Origin: Planctomycetota bacterium | Lineage (GTDB): Bacteria > Planctomycetota > Phycisphaerae > UBA1845 > Fen-1342 | Reading direction: 5' to 3' | DNA: 6,237 nt | Assembly: GCA_030616465.1 (NCBI GenBank) | Contig: JAUWXH010000134.1 | Span: 1 to 6,237, forward strand | Part shown: in pieces, positions 1-6,129 of the stretch | Position numbering within the stretch: the first letter of the stretch is position 1 | How the letters are laid out: each line of letters starts with the position of its first letter | Notes under the pieces: generated by a model | Database searches by the model: none | Seen by the model: only the letters and a program-made list of their open reading frames with translations | Told to the model about the DNA's origin: nothing | Program-made: the position numbers and the translations under genes

Positions 1-1383
1 CTCCGGCAGCAAGGCGAAGGCCGCGTTCTTGTTGAGCCCGAGGGAGGGATTGGGCTCGGCCGGTCCCAGGCGGCGCTCCTCCCCACGCTGCCCGATGATG
101 TACGCCCCGGTCTGCCCGGCAATGGCGTAACGCATCTTCCCGGTGGCCGGCTCGATCACCCCCATGAACCCGTCCAGCGGATGGTCCCGCTGCCCGTCGT
201 ACAGCAGGAAGTTGAGCGAGCGCATGAAGATGTGCGGTGCGTCCAGGTGCATGCACGCCGAGCGGAACGTCGCCTGCACCTGGGCGATGAGCATGCTCGG
301 TATGGGCCCGAGGGCGCTGGTGTGCGCGACCATGAACGCGGCCATCTTGTTGGACAGGCGGACCACGTCGTAGATGTCCCCGGTGTGCTCGCGCCCCGGC
401 TCGCGGAAGGCGCCGAATTGCAGTTCTTCCCACTGGGGCAGTTTGCGCGGCGTGATGCGTGACTGAATCGCGTGGGCCACGCTGACTTCCCCGTCCACCG
501 TTGCCGCCCGGTTGCGGGCCATCTGCTCGAAGATGGCGTGTAAGTGAATTGCGATGAAGTTAAGCATCGGCACGAAATAGTCCAGGTCGCCCGCGTCGTA
601 GATGCGGTCGGAATCGCCCGTATCGATGTAGACCATGCCCAGGCTGCCGTCCGGGCCGGGCAACGGGCCCGCCAGTACCGAAACACGCTCTTCGGCGCTG
701 ACCCGCGGGATGAGAACGAACTGACCGCGGTCCAGCACGCGCGGGCGAAGGCTCTTGCCCATTTCCGGCAGGTCGGCGGTCTGTCCGGTCAGCAGCCGAC
801 CCTCAACGTACTCCATCGCGCCATAGTTCACCCGGCGCACGCCCATCCACGCCCGCTGGGCCGCGAACGTCTCCAGCAGGGCCTGCAACGCGGCGTCCAT
901 CAACTCCTCGACCACCAGACACTGGCCGAGCCCGAGGTTGACCTCTCCGAGCCGGCGGAGCTGGTCGTACTGCAATTGCAGGTCTTCGGTGCCCTTGCGC
1001 GTGGTCGTTCCGGGCGGAAGCTGGTACTGGACAAAGCGGGTTAGCTGCGCGACCGAGGCCGAACCGCCCGTACGACGGACCAGATGACCTTCCTGCTCCG
1101 GGAAGGCGCGGATCAGGTAGTCGTAAATCTGGATCTCATCCCCCGTCTTGAGCTCGGTGCGATCTACCACGTTCGTTCCGTTGACGTGGACCTCGTGGGC
1201 CTGGTCGAGCCGCTGGAGAACCCAGCCGGCCTTGCCCAGCGGATAGATCACCGCGTGCTGATCGGGGATGCGTGGGTCCGGCAACTGGATCCGGCAGCTT
1301 TCGCGCGAGCCGATATAGATGGCCTCCTGGCCGCAGGCCACCTCGCCAACCATCGCACCGTTTTGGAGAACGATCAGGCGCAT
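1..1383 (-). CDS. FHA-GAF-SpoIIE/PP2C-like signalling protein (3' end outside window)
   Basis: The frame is open from an ATG at 1383 to the left edge, giving 461 residues with the C-terminus missing. Residues 1-95 look like an FHA domain, a phosphopeptide-binding beta sandwich: IGSRESCRIQLPD at 24-36, H43 and HVNGT at 66-70. Residues 135-290 resemble a GAF sensor domain, with a helical entry, a central LGMVYID strand at 248-254 and a long exit helix. Residues 300-461 resemble the SpoIIE/RsbU branch of PP2C phosphatases: GDIYD at 335-339, an ALG...LIAQVQATFR segment at 357-374, an IAGQTGAYI strand at 421-429 and SLGL at 447-450. Such proteins usually relay signals by Ser/Thr dephosphorylation in the cytoplasm. 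Two positions are unlike active relatives: H354 replaces the Asp of the usual ADVSGHG motif, and Q424 replaces the His of AGH. In the FHA domain the usual SRxH is PDQH. The protein may therefore be a pseudo-enzyme or scaffold. The start is chosen because FHA homology begins at once; the ribosome site, GAGAAG, is weak. Confidence 0.88.
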   Translation of the reverse strand, partial: MRLIVLQNGAMVGEVACGQEAIYIGSRESCRIQLPDPRIPDQHAVIYPLGKAGWVLQRLDQAHEVHVNGTNVVDRTELKTGDEIQIYDYLIRAFPEQEGHLVRRTGGSASVAQLTRFVQYQLPPGTTTRKGTEDLQLQYDQLRRLGEVNLGLGQCLVVEELMDAALQALLETFAAQRAWMGVRRVNYGAMEYVEGRLLTGQTADLPEMGKSLRPRVLDRGQFVLIPRVSAEERVSVLAGPLPGPDGSLGMVYIDTGDSDRIYDAGDLDYFVPMLNFIAIHLHAIFEQMARNRAATVDGEVSVAHAIQSRITPRKLPQWEELQFGAFREPGREHTGDIYDVVRLSNKMAAFMVAHTSALGPIPSMLIAQVQATFRSACMHLDAPHIFMRSLNFLLYDGQRDHPLDGFMGVIEPATGKMRYAIAGQTGAYIIGQRGEERRLGPAEPNPSLGLNKNAAFALLPE

Positions 1384-1678
1384 GTCGTGCTTCTCAACAG
1401 CGAACCGCCGGGGGCGAACCCGCTCGTCTGCGGTCACGGACGTGCAGCCCGGCAGATCGAGCGTGGCTGACCGGAAAAGATGACCGGCACACCACCGTCC
1501 GGCTCGTCTCCAGCCCGTCATCCTAGCCTGTTGTTAGATCGGCAGCCAGTCCGGCCGAGTTTTTCCGCAGGGGCGGCGGTTTTCATCGTGGTGCCGGCCG
1601 GCGCGCGCCGCGGTTTGTGACGTGCATTATTACCAGACCAGACCGGCCGTGCGGCGGGTTCGTCGGCGAGAACCGCGT
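1384..1678. other. Non-coding region between the FHA gene and the tRNA promoter
   Basis: I see no convincing gene here. The stretch should carry the reverse-strand promoter of the FHA gene, but no good -35/-10 pair stands out; TAGGAT (reverse strand, near 1520) and TAATAA (near 1630) are isolated -10-like words. A direct repeat of TGACCGG lies at 1468-1474 and 1481-1487, 13 bases apart, and could be two half-sites of an operator, though this is weak. A very GC-rich block at 1593-1610 contains overlapping short palindromes that look like base composition rather than a site. Confidence 0.5.
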
Positions 1679-1706
1679 TTGACTTGCGCCGTCCGTTTCA
1701 TACAAT
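1679..1706 (+). promoter_or_regulatory. Sigma70-like promoter of tRNA-Asp
   Basis: TTGACT at 1679-1684 matches five of six -35 consensus bases and TACAAT at 1701-1706 matches five of six -10 bases, with a 16-bp spacer. The predicted transcription start is near 1713, which leaves a leader of about 34 bases before the mature tRNA. This is the best promoter in the window, and a strong sigma70 promoter is expected for a stable RNA. Confidence 0.72.
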
Positions 1707-1746
1707 TCGGGCATCCGTTGGCGACCGGGTTGCCGGCGGGTTGACT

Positions 1747-1820
1747 GGGGTCGTAGCTCAATTGGCTAGAGCATCGGACTGTCGATCCGAAGGTTGCGGG
1801 TTCGAGTCCCGTCGACCTCG
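1747..1820 (+). tRNA. tRNA-Asp (anticodon GTC)
   Basis: A full cloverleaf can be drawn. The acceptor arms are GGGGTCG at 1747-1753 and CGACCTC at 1813-1819, with one G-T wobble. The D arm has GCTC/GAGC. The anticodon stem TCGGA/TCCGA encloses the loop CTGTCGA, so positions 34-36 read GTC. The T arm is GCGGG-TTCGAGT-CCCGT. Anticodon GTC with discriminator G at 1820 gives aspartate identity, decoding GAC and GAT. The 3' CCA is not encoded (ATC follows), so it must be added by nucleotidyltransferase. The gene is 74 bases long, is read from its own promoter, and converges on the phosphate transporter gene, whose stop codon is only 31 bases away. Confidence 0.97.
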
Positions 1821-1834
1821 ATCCGGGAATCGAG
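1817..1834. terminator. Short hairpin between tRNA-Asp and PiT (possible terminator)
   Basis: CTCGAT and ATCGAG form a perfect 6-bp stem around the loop CCGGGA. The hairpin shares its left arm with the last bases of the tRNA and lies between two convergent 3' ends. It could mark transcription ends on both strands or help tRNA 3' processing. There is no T tract on either side, so it is not a classical intrinsic terminator. Confidence 0.3.
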
Positions 1835-1851
1835 CCCCACGCCCCAATCCC

Positions 1852-3444
1852 TTACCCTTCGTACTCTTCCGCATACAGCTCCGGATGCATGCGCTCGCGG
1901 GCGGCCTCGCGCACGCGACGCTCCTGGGCGTCGCCACGCCGCTTTAGCACACGCCGAACGGTCAGGTTTGCCCCGATGCCGATGGCAATCCCGGGTGCCT
2001 CAGCTTTGTAGACCAGCAGACATACCCCCCCGGCGCAAACCGCCGCGATGACCGACGCGGCAAACCAACTGAACACCACCCAGATGGTCCGGGCCAGTTT
2101 CAGTTCGGCGTCGCCGCGTTGCAAAATGCGGTCTGCCATCCCTGTTGCGACTACCGCCGCGAACGCCACATACGTGGTCGAGACCGGCAGTGCGAAGCCC
2201 GAGGCCGTCGCGATCACGCTCGCCGAAACCGCCAGGATCACGCAAGCCCGCAGCGCGTCGTAGTGCATGGTCTTGCCGGCGGGCGTGACCTCCGGCAGCG
2301 GCGCCAGCACGGGGCGGCGACCGCGAAAGCCAAGTAGGAAGTGCGCCAGCCCGATGCACCAGCCCGGTGCCCAGAGGCGTACCTGATGCGCCATGCTGCC
2401 GGCGTGCACCGCCGCGCTGGTCACACGTTGGGCGTTGTGCGTCATCATGCCGAGCGCCATGAGCAACCCACACCCGGCCAGGGCCCACATGGTGATCGGA
2501 ATCTGGGTGACCGCGGCCACGCCGGCGTCGCGGTTCTGAATCAGGTTCAGGGCGGCCAGCCCCGGCGCGGCGCAGTTGGCCAGATCATTTTGGCCGAAGG
2601 CAAACGCCATGGCGAACGTGCCGATGATGGCCAGGGCGGGGAACAGCCGCCTGGCGGCCCGCTTCCCGAACGTGACGAGCAGCGCGTGAATTATGATGCC
2701 GTACGCCATCCACAGCCCCAGCAGAACCACGATCGGGGCATAGGACTGAACGAACTCCTGATTAAGGTCCTTGACGAACCCGACGTGTTTCATCCCTTTG
2801 ACCAGCATGAAGTACGTCAGTCCTGCCAGCATGCCGCCCCCGATCCAGCTCCCATGCGCCAACAGCACGGTCAGGTTCTTGGTCCGGTCGCGAATCGCAC
2901 CGCGCACCATCCGCTGGATGAAGAATGCCGCGATGCCGGTAATCACGATGGAGCACACGATGCCGGCAATTACTTTGCCCGCGGTCGGCCAGTTCACCAC
3001 CCCGGCCCCGCCCAGCGCGAACGCCGCACCGGTCAATGAGAACACCAGGGTCGCCGTCGTGCTGACCGGCATGCCGAACGCCGAGTAGCTGTAGAGCAGC
3101 ACCGTATCGACGATGTAGACGGCGACATAGACCGACAGGGCCTCCTCGATCCCGAACTGGGTTGCGTCGAAGATGTCGTTGCGGACGGTATCTATGACCC
3201 CTGAGGAAGCGGCGGCCCCGAGTACCACGCCGACGCCCGCCAGGTACACGGCCGTCCGACGAGTCAGCACGCGCGCCCCGAACACCGCGTTGACCAGGTT
3301 GGCCGCGTCGTTGCGTCCGACCTCGATCGTATCCCACAGCAGCATGACGACCGCGACCACGCCGACGGCAATCAAAAAGACGGGTTCGTGCGAGACTTGT
3401 CCGACGAGCAGCGGTTCGAGTGAACCGATCAGCGAGAGCGGCAT
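1852..3444 (-). CDS. PiT-family inorganic phosphate transporter
   Basis: This 530-residue integral membrane protein is predicted to take up inorganic phosphate (often as a metal-phosphate complex) using a proton or sodium gradient. Both PiT half-repeats are visible. The first has GRNDAAN at 43-49 and GMPVSTT at 124-130; the second has GQNDLAN at 284-290 and ALPVSTT at 418-424. These are the GxNDxAN and PVSTT signatures of the family. About 12 hydrophobic segments can be seen, for example near 21-38, 102-121, 157-177, 234-258, 268-284, 308-334, 400-437 and 452-478. The tail from about 496 is highly charged and probably cytoplasmic. It is the second gene of an operon, 45 bases after the DUF47 gene. 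The ribosome site is weak, an AAGGG 11 bases before the ATG. Arg44 in the first motif replaces the usual small residue of GANDxAN. Sulfate permeases such as CysP belong to the same family, but the DUF47 partner favours phosphate. Confidence 0.93.
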   Translation of the reverse strand: MPLSLIGSLEPLLVGQVSHEPVFLIAVGVVAVVMLLWDTIEVGRNDAANLVNAVFGARVLTRRTAVYLAGVGVVLGAAASSGVIDTVRNDIFDATQFGIEEALSVYVAVYIVDTVLLYSYSAFGMPVSTTATLVFSLTGAAFALGGAGVVNWPTAGKVIAGIVCSIVITGIAAFFIQRMVRGAIRDRTKNLTVLLAHGSWIGGGMLAGLTYFMLVKGMKHVGFVKDLNQEFVQSYAPIVVLLGLWMAYGIIIHALLVTFGKRAARRLFPALAIIGTFAMAFAFGQNDLANCAAPGLAALNLIQNRDAGVAAVTQIPITMWALAGCGLLMALGMMTHNAQRVTSAAVHAGSMAHQVRLWAPGWCIGLAHFLLGFRGRRPVLAPLPEVTPAGKTMHYDALRACVILAVSASVIATASGFALPVSTTYVAFAAVVATGMADRILQRGDAELKLARTIWVVFSWFAASVIAAVCAGGVCLLVYKAEAPGIAIGIGANLTVRRVLKRRGDAQERRVREAARERMHPELYAEEYEG

Positions 3445-3489
3445 TGTGCCACGCGCCCTTTTGCTTCTGCGCTGTCCCTCCGGCTGCGG

Positions 3490-4158
3490 TTACCGCGCCA
3501 ACATTCGCCGCAGCCGTTCGGCCGTCTTGTCCGCGTGATTGGCCAAGGCCCCGAGGTTCTGGAAGATCCCGGACCAAAGGAAGATGTCCGTCGGCTTCAG
3601 CTCGTCTTCCAGCGCGAACAACTGCTGAGCCAGCTTGAACTGCAGCTTGTCCGCGACCCACTCTTCGTGCTCGGCCTCACCCACCAGGGCCAGGGCCTGT
3701 CCGCCGCGCGGACCGGCGAAATCCGCCTCGACCACGTCCGTGAGCAGCCCCATGGCCTCGTAGAGCTTCTCGCAAACCTTCAGCACCTGCCGCACGTACG
3801 TCAGGATGTCGTCGGCCAGCGCGGCCGGCATCTCGAGCTGCTTGATCGTGAGCTGGACCGCCAGGTCTTCCGCGGTGTCGGCCAGGTCGTCCTGCACGTG
3901 CACGAGCGCCAGCAGATCGCCCCGAAACACCGGCAGCGCGAACGCCTTGGGGACCGTTCGGCGGATCTCGGTCTTGACCTTGTCCGCCTCGTGCTCGGTC
4001 TTGAAGACCTCCCCGGTGAGCTGCCTGAGCCGCTCGTGCTCGCCGGCCCGCACACACTCGAACATCGGCATCACCAGGTCCACGCACGCGCGCACGTGCT
4101 TCATGTGCTCGGCCAACGGCTCGAAGGGTGATTGTTCCTGCCAGTCGAAGATGCCCAT
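3490..4158 (-). CDS. PhoU-like DUF47 (PhoU_div) protein, Pit accessory/regulator
   Basis: This 222-residue, all-helical, soluble protein fits the DUF47/PhoU_div family (the TIGR00153 type), which usually sits beside PiT transporters and is thought to regulate or assist them. Features seen are the N-terminal SPFEPLAEHM at 10-19 and repeated acidic helix motifs of the E/DxxxD type that bind metal clusters in PhoU relatives: EHEAD at 55-59, DDLADTAED at 90-98, EAEHEEWVAD at 161-170 and ANHADKTAERL at 206-216. The length is normal for the family (about 210-225). Two in-frame starts adjoin, GTG at 4161 and ATG at 4158. I chose the ATG because GGGAGGG at 4163-4169 is then at a normal distance, while it is too close to the GTG. 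It is the first gene of the operon with the phosphate permease, so both are probably made together. I see no signal peptide or membrane segment. Confidence 0.92.
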   Translation of the reverse strand: MGIFDWQEQSPFEPLAEHMKHVRACVDLVMPMFECVRAGEHERLRQLTGEVFKTEHEADKVKTEIRRTVPKAFALPVFRGDLLALVHVQDDLADTAEDLAVQLTIKQLEMPAALADDILTYVRQVLKVCEKLYEAMGLLTDVVEADFAGPRGGQALALVGEAEHEEWVADKLQFKLAQQLFALEDELKPTDIFLWSGIFQNLGALANHADKTAERLRRMLAR

Positions 4159-4209
4159 CACGCCCTCCCGGTCACCCGCCCAAGATCCTCCTCCCGGACG
4201 TTACCGTCC
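4158..4209 (-). promoter_or_regulatory. Possible leader with GUAA hairpin and five-codon mini-ORF
   Basis: On the reverse strand GGACG-GTAA-CGTCC (4209-4196) forms a 5-bp stem with a GNRA-type loop. An unusually strong Shine-Dalgarno-like run, AGGAGGAT (4192-4185), follows. A GTG at 4175 then opens GTG ACC GGG AGG GCG TGA, whose stop overlaps the DUF47 start as TGATG. This could be a mini-ORF that couples translation to the operon. The 11-base gap from AGGAGG to GTG is a little long, and chance is quite possible. Confidence 0.22.
4163..4169 (-). promoter_or_regulatory. Ribosome binding site deciding the DUF47 start
   Basis: GGGAGGG on the reverse strand ends 4 bases before the ATG at 4158 but only one base before the GTG at 4161. 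The spacing therefore selects the ATG. It is the strongest ribosome site that fits an annotated gene here. Confidence 0.65.
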
Positions 4210-4257
4210 CGTGGCAGAACACTTGCTCCACAGTCCGGCGAGATCGCCACGCGCGGC

Positions 4258-4297
4258 ATCGTTACCGCTGGCACGCCCCCGGTCAAGCCTGGGCTTG
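4258..4297 (-). promoter_or_regulatory. Candidate promoter and dyad for the phosphate operon
   Basis: Reverse-strand TTGACC (4286-4281) is a good -35 word. AACGAT (4263-4258) lies 17 bases downstream but matches only three -10 bases. A perfect dyad, CAAGCC-TG-GGCTTG at 4284-4297, overlaps the -35 and could be an operator. It does not look like an E. coli-type Pho box. The predicted transcript would start near 4251, about 93 bases before the DUF47 gene. Confidence 0.32.
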
Positions 4298-4394
4298 CCG
4301 CCTCGCGAATTCCGGGTTGGCGGCCGCTGGCGATCGGGAACTGCCCGGAGCACGCCCGCCCGGCACACGCCGTGGTGAAGAACCCAACACGTGT

Positions 4395-5750
4395 CTACGC
4401 CCGCCGCCGGAGGATGCCGAACAGGACGCACAGGGCGCACAAGCCCGCCTGGGTGGCGGCCCGGACCAGGGCCGTCCAGGCCCCGCCGTGAACCGGATCG
4501 CCGGGGATCAGCAGCCAGGCGGCCAGCGTCGTGCTCGCCAGCACGACGACTTGCACGGGAACCTGAATCCAGAACAGCCGCATGTAGGTGCTCATGGCCC
4601 CGAACACGACGGCCAGCAGCAGCACGCCCTGCGCCACGACGAGGATCAGGAATGCGTCGAAGTAATCCGCGTATTCCGGCGTGTACAGGATTCGCAGAAA
4701 CCACTTCCCGAACAGCAGAGCCGCGACCAGCATCGCGACTCCCAACCCAAGGGCCAGCCCGGTCAGCTTGGTTCCCAGGCGCAGAAACGCGGCCAGGTCG
4801 GACTGGTAGCTCCGCGCGACCCGGTTGCCAGCCGCCACGCAGGCCTGGTTGACGATCAGCGTGCCGGCCAGGGTGACGTAGGCCAGCGGCCCGAAGTAGC
4901 CGAGCATCGCCTTGCCGTTGGCTTGGCCTTCGATGACGAACCGCGGGACGCTTTCGCAGAGCGTAATGAGCAGGATAACCAGACCGAGCGGCAGGGTCTG
5001 CACCGCCAGTTTCCGCACCGCCGCCCAATCCCACGAGGGCTTGACGTCCGGGCGTCCCACCACGCGCCGCCGATCGAACAGCCAGAATACCAGTGCCCAG
5101 CCCACCACGTAGACCAGCACGGCCCAGGCCGTCATGTCTGCGAGTCGGTCGGCGGCTGGGGCATCGTGCTCGCTCCACACGTGGTACAGGGGCAGTAGCA
5201 CGGCGAACGGGGCGAGCATCGCCACGCCGCGCAAGACCGCCGACCAGGCCAGCAGGCTCAGCCGCTCGCGCTTCTGGTACACGCCCCAGTAGATCTCGGC
5301 CACGTGCTCGACGATGCGCCCGAGGCACACGCCCGCCAGAATGACGATGAAGATCAGGCTCGGCTCGGACCGTGCTTTCCAGGCGATGATCGGGAGCAGG
5401 ACCGCCCCGGCGACCGCCATGCCCACCACGCGCAGCGTGCGGTAGCTGCCGAAGGTGAACTGGTTGGCCGCGTCCGCGACGAAGGCCCCACGCAGTTGCA
5501 GCCCGAAGAACAGCACCACCGGCGCCGAGATCGCCAGCGCATAGTCAAACTGCCCGACAATCTCCACCGTGGTGAACTTGGCCAGCAGCACCACCACACC
5601 CAACCGACACAGGTTGAACAGCCCGGTGCCCAGCACGGCATAGAGGATGTTCCGCCTGAGCGACGGCGGGCCGCTGGGCGGGACGACCGCGTCAGCAGGT
5701 GGCGGCGTGACGCCGGGCTCAGCTTCGCTTGCCGGATGGTTCGACGACAT
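4395..5750 (-). CDS. Wzx-like polysaccharide/oligosaccharide flippase (MOP superfamily)
   Basis: This 451-residue inner-membrane protein probably flips a lipid-linked glycan from the cytoplasmic to the outer face for envelope or exopolysaccharide assembly. The N-terminus (1-30) is Pro-rich and probably cytoplasmic. About 12 to 14 hydrophobic segments follow, for example near 36-57, 71-92, 107-123, 132-145, 206-225, 251-266, 286-302, 328-348, 366-386, 396-415 and 426-447. The segment SVPRFVIEGQ...MLGYFGPLAYV at 267-292 closely resembles the PR(Y/F)-IE-...-LG-F motif in the middle of Wzx-type flippases, and the later FGKWFLRILYTPEYADY at 347-363 fits the same family. The length is normal (usually 400-500). 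The start is the only good one: no alternative ATG precedes the first membrane segment, and an in-frame weak GAG site lies upstream. No glycosyltransferases or polymerase are visible, so the substrate is unknown. It lies 233 bases upstream of the phosphate operon on the same strand, but probably has its own promoter and a structured leader. Confidence 0.87.
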   Translation of the reverse strand: MSSNHPASEAEPGVTPPPADAVVPPSGPPSLRRNILYAVLGTGLFNLCRLGVVVLLAKFTTVEIVGQFDYALAISAPVVLFFGLQLRGAFVADAANQFTFGSYRTLRVVGMAVAGAVLLPIIAWKARSEPSLIFIVILAGVCLGRIVEHVAEIYWGVYQKRERLSLLAWSAVLRGVAMLAPFAVLLPLYHVWSEHDAPAADRLADMTAWAVLVYVVGWALVFWLFDRRRVVGRPDVKPSWDWAAVRKLAVQTLPLGLVILLITLCESVPRFVIEGQANGKAMLGYFGPLAYVTLAGTLIVNQACVAAGNRVARSYQSDLAAFLRLGTKLTGLALGLGVAMLVAALLFGKWFLRILYTPEYADYFDAFLILVVAQGVLLLAVVFGAMSTYMRLFWIQVPVQVVVLASTTLAAWLLIPGDPVHGGAWTALVRAATQAGLCALCVLFGILRRRA

Positions 5751-5771
5751 CTCTACTCGCAGGCGGTCTGG

Positions 5772-5870
5772 GCAGTCCGTTGAAAGAAGTAGCGGCCGGG
5801 CCCCGTACCGGCAGTGGGAGACCGGAGATGGCCCTGTCCGACAGCGATGGTCGCTTCTTCAACGGACCGC
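5772..5870 (-). promoter_or_regulatory. Candidate structured 5' leader RNA of the flippase gene
   Basis: On the reverse strand GCGGTCCGTTGAA-GAAG (5870-5854) can pair with CTTC-T-TTCAACGGACTGC (5789-5772). This gives 13 continuous pairs (one G-U), a single-base bulge and four more pairs. The enclosed 64 bases hold two more possible stems: CGAC/GTCG around a 7-base loop, and GGGCC/GGCCC enclosing CCGG/CCGG. Together they sketch a three-way junction. The main stem ends 21 bases before the flippase ATG, and a candidate promoter places the transcript start near 5880, just ahead of the structure. No T tract follows, so it is not an intrinsic terminator. It matches no riboswitch class I recognise. 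Confidence 0.45.
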
Positions 5871-5887
5871 TAGCGCTGATCGCGCCT

Positions 5888-5916
5888 ATTCACCGCCCGC
5901 AGCGCCGAAAAGTCAA
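5888..5916 (-). promoter_or_regulatory. Candidate promoter of the flippase gene
   Basis: Reverse-strand TTGACT (5916-5911) matches five of six -35 bases, and GTGAAT (5893-5888), 17 bases downstream, is a weaker -10 with three matches. The surrounding TTGTTGACTTTTC is AT-rich against a GC-rich background. The start site would be near 5880, giving a leader of about 130 bases before the flippase. Confidence 0.4.
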
Positions 5917-5957
5917 CAATGCGGGATGATTTACGGCGTGGAGACGGGCCGGCGGCC

Positions 5958-5986
5958 GACGCAACCGCGACCCAGCCGGTTGCGTC
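5958..5986. repeat. Perfect 10-bp inverted repeat
   Basis: GACGCAACCG at 5958-5967 and CGGTTGCGTC at 5977-5986 are exact complements around a 9-base loop. The element lies downstream of the dockerin gene and upstream of the flippase promoter. It may act as a transcription end or mRNA-protecting hairpin for the dockerin gene. No T run follows on either strand, so a classical Rho-independent terminator is not supported. Confidence 0.6.
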
Positions 5987-6009
5987 ACAGGCAGGTATTG
6001 GCCCAGGTC

Positions 6010-6090
6010 GCTGGTGCGAGCACAAGTTGCTCGTGCGATTGCTGGTGCGAGAATCCCTTCGTTGCTGGTGCGAGAATCCCTTCTCGCACC
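6010..6090. repeat. Cluster of palindromic repeats built on GCTGGTGCGAG
   Basis: GCTGGTGCGAG occurs three times, at 6010-6020, 6041-6051 and 6064-6074. The last two belong to a 22-base direct repeat (6039-6060 and 6062-6083) that includes GCTGGTGCGAGAATCCCTTC. Two copies fold back. GTGCGAGCA at 6014-6022 pairs with TGCTCGTGC at 6028-6036 (two wobbles). GGTGCGAGAA at 6067-6076 pairs perfectly with TTCTCGCACC at 6081-6090 around a TCCC loop. This looks like a REP-type extragenic palindromic element or a degenerate cluster of one. It lies 39 bases past the stop codon of the dockerin gene and might also stabilise or end that transcript. Confidence 0.7.
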
Positions 6091-6129
6091 TGCTTCGGCG
6101 GGCCCCGCTTGACGCTTTCTCGCCAAATG

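Noticed and set aside
544..1470. Long open frames on the forward strand (544-1044 and 1084-1470)
   Set aside because: They lie opposite the FHA-GAF-phosphatase gene, whose reverse-strand frame gives recognisable domains throughout. High GC makes such antisense frames open by chance.
1593..1609. Overlapping palindromes GCCGGCCGGC and GGCGCGCGCC
   Set aside because: They sit in an almost pure G/C run and are expected from composition; no spacing or partner suggests a binding site.
1741..1746. TTGACT just before the tRNA as a second -35 box
   Set aside because: A promoter using it would start inside the tRNA; the pair at 1679-1706 is correctly placed.
1684..1947. Forward frame encoding a peptide with VVAQLARASDCRSEGCGFESRRPR-like text
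   Set aside because: This is the well-known false translation of a tRNA gene; the cloverleaf at 1747-1820 explains it.
4128..5198. 356-codon forward open frame
   Set aside because: It is antisense to the flippase, has a Gln/Arg/Pro-rich low-complexity translation and matches no family; the reverse frame has clear membrane segments and family motifs.
5775..5867. The long inverted repeat as an intrinsic terminator or a small transposon (MITE) end pair
   Set aside because: No T tract follows on either strand, and no target-site duplication is visible at the outer ends; a leader RNA fits its position better.
6039..6083. CRISPR-like direct repeats
   Set aside because: The two 22-base repeats are separated by a single base, so there is no spacer, and there are only two full copies. 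No cas gene is visible.
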